Shown here piece by piece: positions 14,041-22,857 of a stretch of 41,179 nt of DNA. The stretch is from CAZTQN01 sp964615765. Lineage in GTDB: Bacteria; Planctomycetota; Phycisphaerae; Phycisphaerales; UBA1924. The translations under genes and the position numbers were made by a program. The notes beneath the pieces are model-generated. The model made no database searches, was not told the DNA's origin, and was given only the letters and a program-made list of their open reading frames with translations. The stretch is taken from positions 1 to 41,179 of the forward strand of contig CAZTQN010000033.1 in NCBI GenBank assembly GCA_964615765.1. The letters run 5' to 3'. The stretch's first letter is position 1; each line of letters begins with the position of its first letter.

Positions 14041-14871
14041 TCAGTAGTGGCACGCCCCGCAGTTTTGCGGGAGCAGGTGCAGCTTCTTCTCTTCCAGCGC
14101 CTGCAAGAGCGCCGCCCCGCCCGGCGAGCCGTGGTTGTACGGATCGCCCGCCGCCGGGCCCGACCCGCCCACGCTCTGCGTCGGCTTGTTCCCGCCCACC
14201 AACTGCTCACGCACCCAGTACAGGTCCGTGACCTTGTCCTTCGGGACCAGGTGCGGCTCGGGCTCGCGGTGGCACTCGAGGCACCAGCCCATGCTCAGCG
14301 GCTCGTGGTGATGCACCACGGGCATCTCCATGATGTTGCCGTGGCACGACAGGCACGAAACCCCCGCCGCCACGTGCACGTGGTGCGGGAAGTTGCGCAC
14401 GTAGTCCGGCGTCTTGTGCACGCGGCGCCACTCGATCGGCGCGTCCGTCGCCCAGGCCTCGCGGATGAACTGCGTGCGGTCCTTGCGGGCGTACCGCTCG
14501 GCGACGTGCCCCTCGGCGTGACACCCGACGCACGTCGTCACCGACGGGATGTTCGCTTCCGACGAGTCTTCCACGTGCGAGTGGCAGTAGCGGCAGTCCA
14601 TGCCCAGTTTCCCGGCGTGGATCTGGTGGCTGAAGCCCGCGAAGTTCTCGCCCGGGATCTGCTCCGGACGGTTCTCCGTTCGGGCCGTGCGGATGAGCGT
14701 CGAGCGCAGTTCATCCGACACGTGCGGCTGGGCCGGCATGTAGCCGACCCGCCAGTACTTGGGTGTGAAGTAGTACCACGCACCACCAATCGCGGTCGTC
14801 ACGCCGCCCAGCACCAGGCCAAGGGCGATGGTCGGCAACCGGTTGGTCCACTTCGGGAAAATCGTCGACAC
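14041..14871 (-). CDS. actA: Alternative complex III pentahaem cytochrome c subunit ActA
   Basis: ActA is the membrane-anchored pentahaem cytochrome of alternative complex III, linking the Fe-S subunit to cytochrome c or directly to the oxidase. From the GTG at 14871 it is 276 residues, with one N-terminal helix (about 13-34) and five CXXCH sites: CRYCH (93-97), CVGCH (114-118), CLSCH (173-177), CLECH (197-201) and CGACH (271-275). The GTG is preceded by GAGGA eight bases upstream. The longer frame, to 14952, adds residues with no family character. It is the first gene of the superoperon and faces ctaA across about 206 bases. Confidence 0.95.
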   Translation of the reverse strand: MSTIFPKWTNRLPTIALGLVLGGVTTAIGGAWYYFTPKYWRVGYMPAQPHVSDELRSTLIRTARTENRPEQIPGENFAGFSHQIHAGKLGMDCRYCHSHVEDSSEANIPSVTTCVGCHAEGHVAERYARKDRTQFIREAWATDAPIEWRRVHKTPDYVRNFPHHVHVAAGVSCLSCHGNIMEMPVVHHHEPLSMGWCLECHREPEPHLVPKDKVTDLYWVREQLVGGNKPTQSVGGSGPAAGDPYNHGSPGGAALLQALEEKKLHLLPQNCGACHY

Positions 14872-14968
14872 GCCGAGAGTCCTCGCTGGGGAAACCAGAC
14901 TTACACACCGTGGTGGGTGCCGAGAATAGCCGAGATTCACGCCCGCGTGCACCTAACCCTTACTCTGC

Positions 14969-14986
14969 AGCGAAAAAATTTTCGCT
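14969..14986. promoter_or_regulatory. AT-rich inverted repeat between actA and ctaA
   Basis: AGCGAAAA, two spacer bases and TTTTCGCT form a perfect 8-base inverted repeat in the divergent region 14872-15077. A looser outer pairing of CTGC with GCAG, with a three-base bulge, extends it. It is the only AT-rich patch in the region and lies about 98 bases upstream of the actA start and 91 bases upstream of ctaA. It may be an operator or an overlapping promoter element. No convincing -35/-10 pair could be fixed by eye. Confidence 0.5.
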
Positions 14987-15077
14987 CTGGCAGCAAAGAC
15001 CCCGCGCCGCGAATACCCTGCGCGCCCCCTCTCCCCCACCCTTCCCATCCCCCTCGCCCGAGCGGAGCAGATTGGCG

Positions 15078-16550
15078 ATGGATATGTCTGGAAATGCCGC
15101 ATCCGCCCGATTCCTGCCTTCGGCCGGACCGGTCATCCTGGTCGGTTTTGCCGGCGGCCTGGCCCTGTGGGTGACGTGGTTCATCACGCACCTGCCGTGG
15201 CTCGGGCTGTCGGAGCCGGTCAGCCTGCCGATGGTGATCGCCGCGTGGGCGTTGGCGTTGGGGTTCACGGTCTGGCGGCTTGGGGCCGAGGGGCTGGTGC
15301 GCGGCGCGGTGCTCGGCGCGGCGGGCGGCGGGGTCGGGGCCGCGTCCGGGCTCATGATGCTCGGCACCAAGATCACCAAGATCACCGCCCACTCCGGCGA
15401 AACCGGCGATGTCTCCGTCGTGCCCGCGGCCCCGCTGATCGTCGTCGGGTTCCTCGCGTTCGGGATCGTGCTGGGCGGGATGGTCGGCGGGCTGGCGGCG
15501 CTGGTGCGCCGGCCGCGTGCGACGGCCCTCGCCCGCCCCAACTACCTCGGCCGCCCCAACTACCTCGGCCGCTTCGGGCTGCTGACGGCGGCGACCATCG
15601 CGCCGATGCTGTTCATCGGCGGGCTGGTGACGAGCACCAACTCCGGCATGGCCGTGCCCGACTGGCCCAACACCTTCGGCTCCAACATGTTCCTCTACCC
15701 GCTGGGCCCGCGCGTCGCGCAGTCCATCGGGAAGACCTACGAAGACGTCTTCTTCGAGCACGCCCACCGGCTGTTCGGCACGTTCATCGGGCTCACCGTC
15801 CTGGTGCTGATGATCTGGACGCTGCGGACCGACACGCGCCGGTGGGTCCGCCGCCTGGCGATCGCGGCGTTCGCCCTGGTCGCCCTGCAAGGCCTGCTGG
15901 GCGGGATCCGCGTCAACGAAGGCCACATCCAGGCCGAGCTCGACAAGGTCGGGCGCTACTACTCAATGGCGCACGGCATCCTGGCCCAGCTCGTCTTCGG
16001 CGTGGTCATCGTGCTGGCGGTGGTGCTGGGCTCGCTCTTCCGCGCAGCGCCCGAAATCGTCCGCGCGGGCGACGCCCCGACCGACGCGGCGACCGCCAAG
16101 CGCCTTAAGACCTTCGCCACCGCGCTGCTGCACAGCCTGATCCTGCAACTGCTGCTGGGGGCGGCGTACCGGCACCTGCGGCATGACCACGTGCTGTGGG
16201 CCCACATCGGGTTCTCGATCATCGTGACCGTCGCCGCGCTCACGGCGGGGTTCATGTTGACGACGCTCGCGGGCACGATCGGGCGCCGGGTCGCCACGCT
16301 CGGGTGGGCGCTGGTGGTCGGGATCGTCCTGCAGTTCCTCTTGGGCTGGGTGACGTTCCTGTTCGGCTCGGGCCAGCGGGACGCGACGACGGCGTCGGAG
16401 GCGATCATCCGGACCCTGCACCAGGCCAACGGGGCGATGGTGCTGGCACTGGCGACGGCGGCGTACGTGTGGGCGCTGCGGGTCAAGCACCTCGCCGCCC
16501 CGGCGAGTAGCTCGGCTCCGGCACCGGCGAGCACGCCCGCGACGGCGTGA
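15078..16550 (+). CDS. ctaA: Haem A synthase, COX15/CtaA family
   Basis: CtaA oxidises the methyl group of haem O to give the haem A needed by the neighbouring caa3 oxidase. This 490-residue multi-pass protein shows TSTNSGMAVPDWPNTFG after an early helix, the first His motif FEHAHRLFGTFIGL, then YYSMAHGILAQLVFG, HDHVLWAHIGFSI and the final TLHQANGAMVLALA, giving paired His residues in each half. The start is ATG 15078 with GGAG ten bases upstream; the frame is open further upstream but without family features. A 40-residue, low-conservation loop near 120-165 contains an exact 18-base tandem duplication. No haem O synthase gene is visible here. Confidence 0.93.
   Translation: MDMSGNAASARFLPSAGPVILVGFAGGLALWVTWFITHLPWLGLSEPVSLPMVIAAWALALGFTVWRLGAEGLVRGAVLGAAGGGVGAASGLMMLGTKITKITAHSGETGDVSVVPAAPLIVVGFLAFGIVLGGMVGGLAALVRRPRATALARPNYLGRPNYLGRFGLLTAATIAPMLFIGGLVTSTNSGMAVPDWPNTFGSNMFLYPLGPRVAQSIGKTYEDVFFEHAHRLFGTFIGLTVLVLMIWTLRTDTRRWVRRLAIAAFALVALQGLLGGIRVNEGHIQAELDKVGRYYSMAHGILAQLVFGVVIVLAVVLGSLFRAAPEIVRAGDAPTDAATAKRLKTFATALLHSLILQLLLGAAYRHLRHDHVLWAHIGFSIIVTVAALTAGFMLTTLAGTIGRRVATLGWALVVGIVLQFLLGWVTFLFGSGQRDATTASEAIIRTLHQANGAMVLALATAAYVWALRVKHLAAPASSSAPAPASTPATA
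15533..15568 (+). repeat. Exact 18-base in-frame tandem duplication inside ctaA
   Basis: CCGCCCCAACTACCTCGG occurs twice back to back (15533-15550 and 15551-15568). It encodes the duplicated peptide PNYLGR-PNYLGR just before a transmembrane helix. The two copies are identical, so the duplication is recent or maintained. Confidence 0.9.
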
Positions 16551-16756
16551 CGGGATCCCGCGCTTCCCTGCACCGCCTGAACGAGTGGCGCGGCGATCGG
16601 CCCCGCCGATGCTCGCGGCCCCCCTCACTGCCGCACATCAACCGCGATGGTCTCACGCGACCCGGCAATACGGGGCGGGCGGGGGCGTTCTTTTTCCAGT
16701 TGTCCGAGGCCCGCGGTGGTCCGATACCAACGCCGGTGCACACTTTCGGAGCCCGC

Positions 16757-18385
16757 ATGAACGCCCAGCCCGACACCCAGACCAGCGCTCCGCCGCCCGT
16801 GACTGTTGAGCCCGATGCGCCGGCGGAGGACGCCGCGCCGACACCGGCGCGCCCCACCAAGGGCGGGCAGAACCGCCCGCGCCCGGTGACGAGCTCGCTC
16901 GACCCGATCAAGCCGGCGGCGTGGGGGTACGACCAGGCGCGGCACCTGCTGTGGCGCGCGGGCTTCGGCGGGACGCCGGAGCAGATCCGCCTGCTGGTCT
17001 CGTGGGGGCCGGAGAAGAGCGTTGACGCGCTGGTCGACTTCGACAAGACGCCCTTCGAGCCGGACGCCCCGGGCGCGTTCGACAAGGACCTGATGCGCCC
17101 CGCGACGCGGGAAGAACGCGGCGACCTGGAGCGGGCCCGTCGTGCGGGGGACGAAGAAGCCGTCGCCCGCCTCCGGGCCCGGCGCGAGGAAGCGCAGCGG
17201 CGGGACCGCGAGCAGATCAAGAAGATGCAGCGGTGGTGGCTGGAGCGGATGATCGAGACGCCGCGGCCCCTCGAAGAGAAGATGACGCTCTTCTGGCACG
17301 GGCACTTCGCGACCAGTTACCGCACAATCGAGGACTCGTACCACTCGTACCAGCAGAACCGGCTGTTCCGCGAGCACGCGCTGGGGAACTTCGGGGAGAT
17401 GCTGTACGCGATCATCCGGGATCCGGCGATGATCGCGTACCTGGACAACAACGACAGCCGCAAGGGCCGCCCGAACGAGAACCTGGCCCGCGAGTTGATG
17501 GAACTGTTCAGCCTGGGCGTGGGGAACTACAGCGAAAAGGACATCAAGGAAGGGGCCCGCGCCCTGACGGGGTACACCTTCGAGGACGACGACTTCGAGT
17601 TCCGCGCGAACAACCACGACGCGGGCAGCAAGACGATCCTCGGGAAGACGGGCACGCTCGACGGTGACGGGTTTGTCGCCGCGATCCTGGCCCAGCCCGC
17701 GTGCGCGAAGTTCATGGCCGACAAGCTGTACCGCTTCTTCGTGGCGGATTTTCCGAGCGGGAACAAGGCGCTGGACGACGCGGCGAAGAGCGTGACGGCC
17801 CAGATGGCGACGCAGTTCCGCGGGATGCGGTACGAACTCAAGCCGGTGATGCGCCGGCTGCTGCTCAGCCAGCACTTCTACGACCCGCGCGTGATGCGCC
17901 AGCAGATCAAGTCGCCGGCGGAGCTGGTCGTCGGGATGGTCCGGCAACTGGGCACGCCGGTGCGCGACCTGGGCGTGCTGGCCGACGCGATGAACATGAT
18001 GGGGCAGAGCCTGTTCTTCCCGCCGAGCGTGAAGGGGTGGAACGGGAGCCGCTCGTGGATCAACACGGCGACGCTGTTCATCCGGCAGAACATCGCGTGC
18101 TTTTTGCTCACGGGGCGTACGCCCAGCGGGTTCGACCCGTTGGCGAAGGCCGAGCGGTACGACGCGGGCACGCTGCTGGAACAGCTCGGCGCGTCCGGGG
18201 GGGGCGGGCCGGGCGGCGCGGAGACGATCCAGGAACTGCTGCGATTCTGCCTGGGGACGGCGACGTCCCAGAACGCGGGCGTGCTCGCGGACTTTGTGGC
18301 CCGTAACGGGGGCACATGGACTCCGGACCTGCTGACACAGGCGCTGACGCTCGTCACCGCGATGCCGGAATATCAACTTTGTTAA
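16757..18385 (+). CDS. DUF1800 domain protein
   Basis: This 542-residue protein belongs to the DUF1800 family, which is common in planctomycetes and has no established biochemical role. The landmarks are ARHLLWRAGFGGTPEQI near 56, EEKMTLFWHGHFATSY, LDNNDSRKGRPNENLARELM and ELFSLGVGNYSEKDIKEGAR, and a C-terminal part with SQHFYDPRVMRQQIKSPAE and FPPSVKGWNG. The first 55 residues are a Pro/Ala/Thr-rich linker without a clear signal peptide, so its location is uncertain. The start at ATG 16757 has GGAG six bases upstream; the 206-base gap before it shows no gene. The next gene encodes DUF1501, its usual partner. Confidence 0.9.
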   Translation: MNAQPDTQTSAPPPVTVEPDAPAEDAAPTPARPTKGGQNRPRPVTSSLDPIKPAAWGYDQARHLLWRAGFGGTPEQIRLLVSWGPEKSVDALVDFDKTPFEPDAPGAFDKDLMRPATREERGDLERARRAGDEEAVARLRARREEAQRRDREQIKKMQRWWLERMIETPRPLEEKMTLFWHGHFATSYRTIEDSYHSYQQNRLFREHALGNFGEMLYAIIRDPAMIAYLDNNDSRKGRPNENLARELMELFSLGVGNYSEKDIKEGARALTGYTFEDDDFEFRANNHDAGSKTILGKTGTLDGDGFVAAILAQPACAKFMADKLYRFFVADFPSGNKALDDAAKSVTAQMATQFRGMRYELKPVMRRLLLSQHFYDPRVMRQQIKSPAELVVGMVRQLGTPVRDLGVLADAMNMMGQSLFFPPSVKGWNGSRSWINTATLFIRQNIACFLLTGRTPSGFDPLAKAERYDAGTLLEQLGASGGGGPGGAETIQELLRFCLGTATSQNAGVLADFVARNGGTWTPDLLTQALTLVTAMPEYQLC

Positions 18386-18506
18386 TCTGGGGACGCTGGG
18401 CCGGAGCGCCGGCGGCGACCCTCGAGCACGAACGACCCCACGAACGACCCCGCGCCCACTCACCTCTCTCCGCACCGGGCGCCGCACCGCACAGCACGAG
18501 GGCACC

Positions 18507-19817
18507 ATGGACCTGACCCGCTTCGAGCATCTGCCGGACCTCAGCGCCTACACCCGGCGCCAGTTCTTGACCAGCGGGCTGGTGATGGCGTCGGCCGCCG
18601 TGACGGTGCCGTCGTTTGTTTCGCGCTCGGCTGCGGCGATGGTCCGCGACGGGCTGACGTCCATCCCCGGCATGCCGGATGAGCGCGTGCTGGTGGTCAT
18701 CCAGCTCGCCGGCGGGAACGACGGGCTGAACACCGTCATCCCGTTCGCCGACGCGGCGTATCACAAGGCCCGCCCCGGGATCGGGATCGGGGAGAAGGCC
18801 GTGCTGCGCCTGGGCAAGGGGGACGACGTCGCGCTGCACCCGAACCTCGCGGGCTTTAAGGACCTCTACGACCAGGGCCAGCTCACGATCATCCAGGGCG
18901 TCGGCTACCCCAACCCCAACCGCTCGCACTTCAAGAGCATGGACATCTGGCACACCGCCGACACCGGCGGCACGGGCAACGGGTGGCTCGGGCGATACTT
19001 CGACAACGAGTGCTGCGGCAACGACCCCTCGCACACGCCCGAGCCGCTGGCGGGCATCACGCTCGGGAAGGAGACGCCGCTGGCGATGCAGGGGCTGCGC
19101 TCCAAGCCGGTGGGCTTCGAATCGCCGGAGCAGTTCCGCTGGCTGGGCTCGGGGATCAACAAGGATTTGACGCCGTCGTACGAGCAGATCACGCGTCGCG
19201 GCGTAACGGGGGACCTGGACCCGTCTTCCAACGAAGGCTTCCTGATGCGGACGGCGCTGGACGCGCAGATCTCCAGCGATCAGATCCGCAAGGCCGTCGC
19301 GAACAAGCCGGCCATCGCCTATCCCGCCAACGACCTGGGGCGGCAACTGGCCATGGTGTCGAGCATGATCAAGGCGGGGCTGAAGACGAAGGTGTACTAC
19401 GTCACGCTGGGCGGGTTCGACACGCACGCCGGGCAGGGCGGCGAGAACGGGCGGCATGCGCAGCTGCTGCAGGCCGTCGGCGCGTCGCTGGCGGCGTTCT
19501 ACAAGGACCTCAAGGCCCAGGGCAACGACGGACGCGTGCTGACCCTGACGTTCAGCGAGTTCGGGCGGCGCGTGGCTCAGAACGCCAGCGGCGGGACCGA
19601 CCACGGCGCCGCGGCCCCGATGTTCCTCGCCGGGCCCATGGTCAAAGGCGGCGTGATCAACAAGCACCCGTCGCTGACCGACCTCGACTCGGGCGACCTC
19701 AAGCACCGCACGGACTTCCGCGAGGTGTACGCGGGCGTGCTGGAGCAGTGGCTGAAGGCCGACAGCAAGGCGGTCTTGGGGCGCGAGTTCCGCGCGGCGA
19801 GCGTGATCCGCGTGTGA
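18507..19817 (+). CDS. DUF1501 (sulfatase-like) Tat-exported protein
   Basis: This 436-residue protein is a DUF1501 family member, structurally related to alkaline phosphatase/sulfatase-like enzymes. The N-terminus has a Tat motif (YTRRQFLTSG, twin Arg 17-18) followed by a hydrophobic Ala-rich stretch and SRSAAA, so it is probably exported folded. Family motifs include VLVVIQLAGGNDGLNTVIPF, SHFKSMDIWHTAD, LGGFDTHAGQG, LTFSEFGRRVAQNASGGTDHGAAAP and LKHRTDFREVY. The His and Asp residues in those segments are the likely metal ligands. Its pairing with the upstream DUF1800 gene (121-base gap) suggests they act together. The substrate is unknown. Confidence 0.9.
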   Translation: MDLTRFEHLPDLSAYTRRQFLTSGLVMASAAVTVPSFVSRSAAAMVRDGLTSIPGMPDERVLVVIQLAGGNDGLNTVIPFADAAYHKARPGIGIGEKAVLRLGKGDDVALHPNLAGFKDLYDQGQLTIIQGVGYPNPNRSHFKSMDIWHTADTGGTGNGWLGRYFDNECCGNDPSHTPEPLAGITLGKETPLAMQGLRSKPVGFESPEQFRWLGSGINKDLTPSYEQITRRGVTGDLDPSSNEGFLMRTALDAQISSDQIRKAVANKPAIAYPANDLGRQLAMVSSMIKAGLKTKVYYVTLGGFDTHAGQGGENGRHAQLLQAVGASLAAFYKDLKAQGNDGRVLTLTFSEFGRRVAQNASGGTDHGAAAPMFLAGPMVKGGVINKHPSLTDLDSGDLKHRTDFREVYAGVLEQWLKADSKAVLGREFRAASVIRV

Positions 19818-19830
19818 GCGCGATCGGGCG

Positions 19831-20334
19831 TTAGCGACCGAGGGCCTTCTTGATGATCGGCCCAAGGATGGGCAACTGCTCGTAGCGAAGCGCGAGGACG
19901 ACCGCGCACGCGACGAAGACGGCGACGGCGAGCCCGAAGAGCAAGCCGCCGTCGTCCTTCACGACGATGCCGAGCTTGGTCAGGTGGCTGATGATGGCCC
20001 CGGAGATGATGCCAAGGCCAAGAGCCGCGCCGACGCTGGCGAAGCGGGGCGTGAGCAGCAGGACGCTGGCGACGAGTTCCGCCGCACCCGAGCCGTAACG
20101 GCCCCAGGGCTCCATCCCGAGGGTCTTGAAGATGTAGATGCTCTCCTCGGCCCCGGAGAACTTGAAGAAGAGCGTCTGCAGGAAGATGCCCGCGCCGGTG
20201 GCCTGGGCGATCCAGCTGATGATCTTCTGGGTGCGCGTCAGGTTGCCGCAGGCGCACGCGGCGGCGCCGGCGCCGGCGGGGCAGGCCCCGTGAGTATCGG
20301 ACTTGGCAGCTTTGGCGGCGTCGGCGGCGATCAT
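19831..20334 (-). CDS. DoxX-like four-helix membrane protein with Cys-rich N-terminus
   Basis: This 167-residue protein resembles the DoxX/MauE-like group of small four-helix membrane proteins. Helices lie near 37-57, 78-100, 101-121 and 127-147, with the characteristic FLQTLFFKFSGAEES in the first. The N-terminal 30 residues carry three cysteines (C18, C27, C29), which could bind metal or undergo redox reactions. The start has GAGGA eight bases upstream. It converges on the DUF1501 gene with only 13 bases between stop codons. The physiological role is unknown. Confidence 0.75.
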   Translation of the reverse strand: MIAADAAKAAKSDTHGACPAGAGAAACACGNLTRTQKIISWIAQATGAGIFLQTLFFKFSGAEESIYIFKTLGMEPWGRYGSGAAELVASVLLLTPRFASVGAALGLGIISGAIISHLTKLGIVVKDDGGLLFGLAVAVFVACAVVLALRYEQLPILGPIIKKALGR

Positions 20335-20417
20335 GACAGCGTTCCTCGTCAGCCCACCACCCAGAGGGTGAGATGCCGGTCGGGGCGCGCGGGTTGCGGG
20401 GCGACGAGCCGGGCGGG

Positions 20418-20822
20418 TCAGCGCACGGGGTCGATCGACTCGACCACGATCACGCGAGTGGGCCCGCGTTCGACGTACTGGCGCGTGGTGGAGCGCCCGA
20501 TGACGCGGACGCGCTGGCCGCTGAGCGTGCCGGCGCGGGCGGCAACGGCGGTGACGTCGAGTTCAACGATGGGCTGATCGCCGCCGGATGAGGGGAGGGG
20601 CTCGAGCTGCCACCCGGTGGACTCGCCCCCGATGCCCATGATCCCGCCGCGGAGCACGCCGTCGATCACCGTGCTATCGACCGGCACCAAGCGCGGCGGG
20701 CGGCTGGGCTCGCGCGGGGCGCGGTAGTCGTTCTGGGCGCAGGCGCCGATCGTCAGTGCGCCGGCGGCCAGCAGCGTGCACGCGAGCGCGGGCGGGAACG
20801 GGCAGACGCGGGTGATGCTCAT
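20418..20822 (-). CDS. Small predicted lipoprotein, unknown family
   Basis: This 134-residue protein has a signal peptide ending TIGAC (Cys28), a plausible lipobox, then about 30 Pro/Arg-rich residues. The C-terminal half has an alternating pattern with PIVELDVTAV, GTLSGQRVRVIGRS and TRVIVVESIDPVR, resembling a small OB-like beta barrel as in other short nucleic-acid-free OB lipoproteins. I do not recognise a named family. It is read after iscX with a 27-base gap, but the neighbours do not indicate a function. Confidence 0.65.
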   Translation of the reverse strand: MSITRVCPFPPALACTLLAAGALTIGACAQNDYRAPREPSRPPRLVPVDSTVIDGVLRGGIMGIGGESTGWQLEPLPSSGGDQPIVELDVTAVAARAGTLSGQRVRVIGRSTTRQYVERGPTRVIVVESIDPVR

Positions 20823-20849
20823 GCGCGATGGTACCGCGACGCCGCCGGC

Positions 20850-21074
20850 TCAATCCTCGTCGCGATCCAGGCGCTCGCCGTTCCAGGACATCTGGATCGC
20901 TTCGAGGATCTTCTCGTTCACGGGGTGGTCCGGGTCGGGCGTGAAGTTGGGGAGCGCTTCGACCATGGCGCGGAGCTGCGTGAAGCGGACGGTGAGCGGG
21001 TTGACGCCCGGGTGCGCGTCGGCGAGTTCTTCCCCGATGCGGTCGACGTCCAGCCAGCCGAAGGTCTTGCTCAT
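20850..21074 (-). CDS. iscX: IscX-like small acidic Fe-S assembly protein
   Basis: IscX is a small acidic protein that binds iron and modulates the cysteine desulfurase in the ISC system. This 74-residue protein has the family order: FGWLDVDRIGEELADAHPG, then NPLTVRFTQLRAMVEALPNF and the C-terminal NEKILEAIQMSWNGERLD. Family members in Proteobacteria are about 66 residues. The match is by motif recall, not search. It stands 27 bases after deoC without other isc genes nearby, so its partner desulfurase must be elsewhere. No clear Shine-Dalgarno sequence is seen. Confidence 0.85.
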   Translation of the reverse strand: MSKTFGWLDVDRIGEELADAHPGVNPLTVRFTQLRAMVEALPNFTPDPDHPVNEKILEAIQMSWNGERLDRDED

Positions 21075-21101
21075 GGTGGTGCCCGTGAACTGCGGCGTGA
21101 A

Positions 21102-22055
21102 TCAGGCCTCGCTCTGGTCGTAGCGGGCGGCGTAAGCGCCGGTGTCGCGCTTGCCGATCTGTCGGAGCAGGTCGTTGAGCAGCGCGCTGGCGCCGAAGCG
21201 GAACCAATCGGGCGAGAGCCAGGCGTCGCCGAGCGTTTCCTTGACCATGACGAGATAGTGCAGCGCGTCCTTGCTGGTGCGGATGCCGCCGGCGGGCTTC
21301 ATGCCGACCATGTGCCCCGTCGCGAGGTACGCATCTCGGATCGCTTCGAGCATGACGAGCGTGACGGGCATGGTGGCGGCGGGCGAAACCTTGCCCGTCG
21401 AAGTCTTGATGAACCCGGTTCCTGCCGGGCCCGTGCCGCCGTCTTCCAGCAGGGCCTCGATCGCCAAGTCGCTGGCGCGGCGGATGTTGTCGTAGGTCTC
21501 CAGTTCACCCGTTTCGAGAATGACCTTCAGGTGCACGTGCGCCGGCCCGCCGAGCGACGCGGACGCGTTGCAGACGGCCTTGAAGGCGCGGATCTCGGCC
21601 GCGACCTCGTCGTAGCGCCCCGCGAGAAAGGCCCCGCGGTTGATGACCATGTCGATCTCGTCGGCGCCGGCGGCGACGGCGGCCTCGGTGTCCGCGATGC
21701 GGACGCTCAGCGGGTATTGCCCGCTCGGGAAGCCGGTCGCGACCGCGGCGATCTTGACGTTGTCGCCGCCCGAGAGCTCGCCGCGGAGCACGTCCCGCGC
21801 CACCGGCACCAGGTTCGGGTACACGCACACCGCGGCGACGCTCGGGAGATCCGGGCGGGCGGTGTCGGGACGGACGGCCTTGTGGCACAGCCCGCGGACC
21901 TTCTCCGGGGAGTCTTTCCCCTCCAGGGTGGTCAGGTCGATCATCGACATCGCCAGCCGCAGCCCGGCGTCCTTGGCGGCGGTCTTGATCGAGCGCGTTT
22001 TGAACGACGCGGCCCGGGCCTCGGCCATCACGGCGTCGACAGTGCGAAGGTGCAT
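21102..22055 (-). CDS. deoC: Deoxyribose-phosphate aldolase
   Basis: DeoC cleaves 2-deoxyribose-5-phosphate to acetaldehyde and glyceraldehyde-3-phosphate, completing deoxynucleoside salvage. The 317-residue protein shows MIDLTTLEG, AAVCVYPNLVPVAR, IAAVATGFPSGQYP, EIDMVINRGAFLAG, HLKVILETGEL, the Schiff-base lysine in GFIKTSTGK, and the second catalytic lysine in GMKPAGGIRT. It is longer than the 250-260 residue E. coli enzyme at both ends. The start at ATG 22055 is where similarity begins; the longer open frame upstream is the reverse reading of the adjacent gene. It is read 43 bases after the prepilin-like gene, with no apparent link. Confidence 0.94.
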   Translation of the reverse strand: MHLRTVDAVMAEARAASFKTRSIKTAAKDAGLRLAMSMIDLTTLEGKDSPEKVRGLCHKAVRPDTARPDLPSVAAVCVYPNLVPVARDVLRGELSGGDNVKIAAVATGFPSGQYPLSVRIADTEAAVAAGADEIDMVINRGAFLAGRYDEVAAEIRAFKAVCNASASLGGPAHVHLKVILETGELETYDNIRRASDLAIEALLEDGGTGPAGTGFIKTSTGKVSPAATMPVTLVMLEAIRDAYLATGHMVGMKPAGGIRTSKDALHYLVMVKETLGDAWLSPDWFRFGASALLNDLLRQIGKRDTGAYAARYDQSEA

Positions 22056-22098
22056 CAGGGCAGAGCGTATTCGCCGACGCGCCCGTGAGCGATCCGGC

Positions 22099-22857
22099 TC
22101 AGCGGTCGAGTTCCTGCCAAACCTGGCGGACCTTCTCGGCGGCGGCGGCTTCGTCGGGCGTCTGCGGGAGCTGCGCGACCAGCGCCCCGGCCGGGTCGCT
22201 GAACCAGCCCACGGACAGATCCCGCCGCAGGACGTTGGTGCCGACCTTGTGGCTGTAGTCCTCGCGGGTGCGGAGACCGTCGCTGAGCAGGGCGCTGCGG
22301 GTCTGCGTCTGGTCGCCGGTGTCGGCGCGGAACTGGTAGTTGATGACAATCTCGGAATCGGTCTCGCCCCAATAGGGCGTCTGCTCGCGAAGGGGGTACT
22401 TGCCGTGGTGAGACGGGCAATAGAACACGCCGAACTGCGAGAGATAGTCCTGAATGAACAGGTAGCCCAGCCCGTCCCACGATCCGCCGGCGAGGCGGGC
22501 GAAGAGGACATTGTGGGGCTCGCGGCCTTCGGTGTCGGCGGCGAAGTTGGCGGAACGGGGCTGCGGCGGGGCGTCGGCGTCTTCAGCCGCGACGAAGCGG
22601 GACGGCGGCAACTTGCCGTAGTCGTCCTGGTACATCGCCAGGCCCAGGCCGATCTGGCGGACGTTGGAGCTGCACACGATCCGACGCGTCGTCTCACGGG
22701 CGAGCGAGAGGCTCGGCAGCAGCAGCCCGATAAGCACCGCGATCACCGCGATGGAGGTCAGCAGATCGATCAGCGTGAAGGCAGACAAACAGCCGCCCGC
22801 GGCCGATCGGCCTGCTGGGCGAGTTGGGCACAGGTTTGGTCTCCGGCGTGTCGCCAT
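22099..22857 (-). CDS. Prepilin-like secreted protein with N-terminal methylation motif
   Basis: This roughly 252-residue protein has a type II pseudopilin or type IV prepilin-like N-terminus: CLSAFTLIDLLTSIAVIAVLIGLLLPSL, split here as the cleavage segment AFTLIDLL followed by a hydrophobic helix. The expected E5 is replaced by D, a conservative change. The rest is typical of the planctomycete DUF1559-like proteins, with SSNVRQIGLGLAMYQDDYGKLP and a C-terminal VGWFSDPAGA. These are usually abundant and of unknown role. Two starts are possible, ATG 22875 and ATG 22857; GGAGG lies two bases before the latter and GGGAGG abuts the former. I chose 22857 with low certainty. Confidence 0.75.
   Translation of the reverse strand: MATRRRPNLCPTRPAGRSAAGGCLSAFTLIDLLTSIAVIAVLIGLLLPSLSLARETTRRIVCSSNVRQIGLGLAMYQDDYGKLPPSRFVAAEDADAPPQPRSANFAADTEGREPHNVLFARLAGGSWDGLGYLFIQDYLSQFGVFYCPSHHGKYPLREQTPYWGETDSEIVINYQFRADTGDQTQTRSALLSDGLRTREDYSHKVGTNVLRRDLSVGWFSDPAGALVAQLPQTPDEAAAAEKVRQVWQELDR

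Noticed and set aside
22056..22697. N-terminal extension of deoC
   Set aside because: It overlaps the prepilin-like gene in another frame and has Arg/Ser/Pro-rich composition; similarity to deoxyribose-phosphate aldolase begins at ATG 22055.
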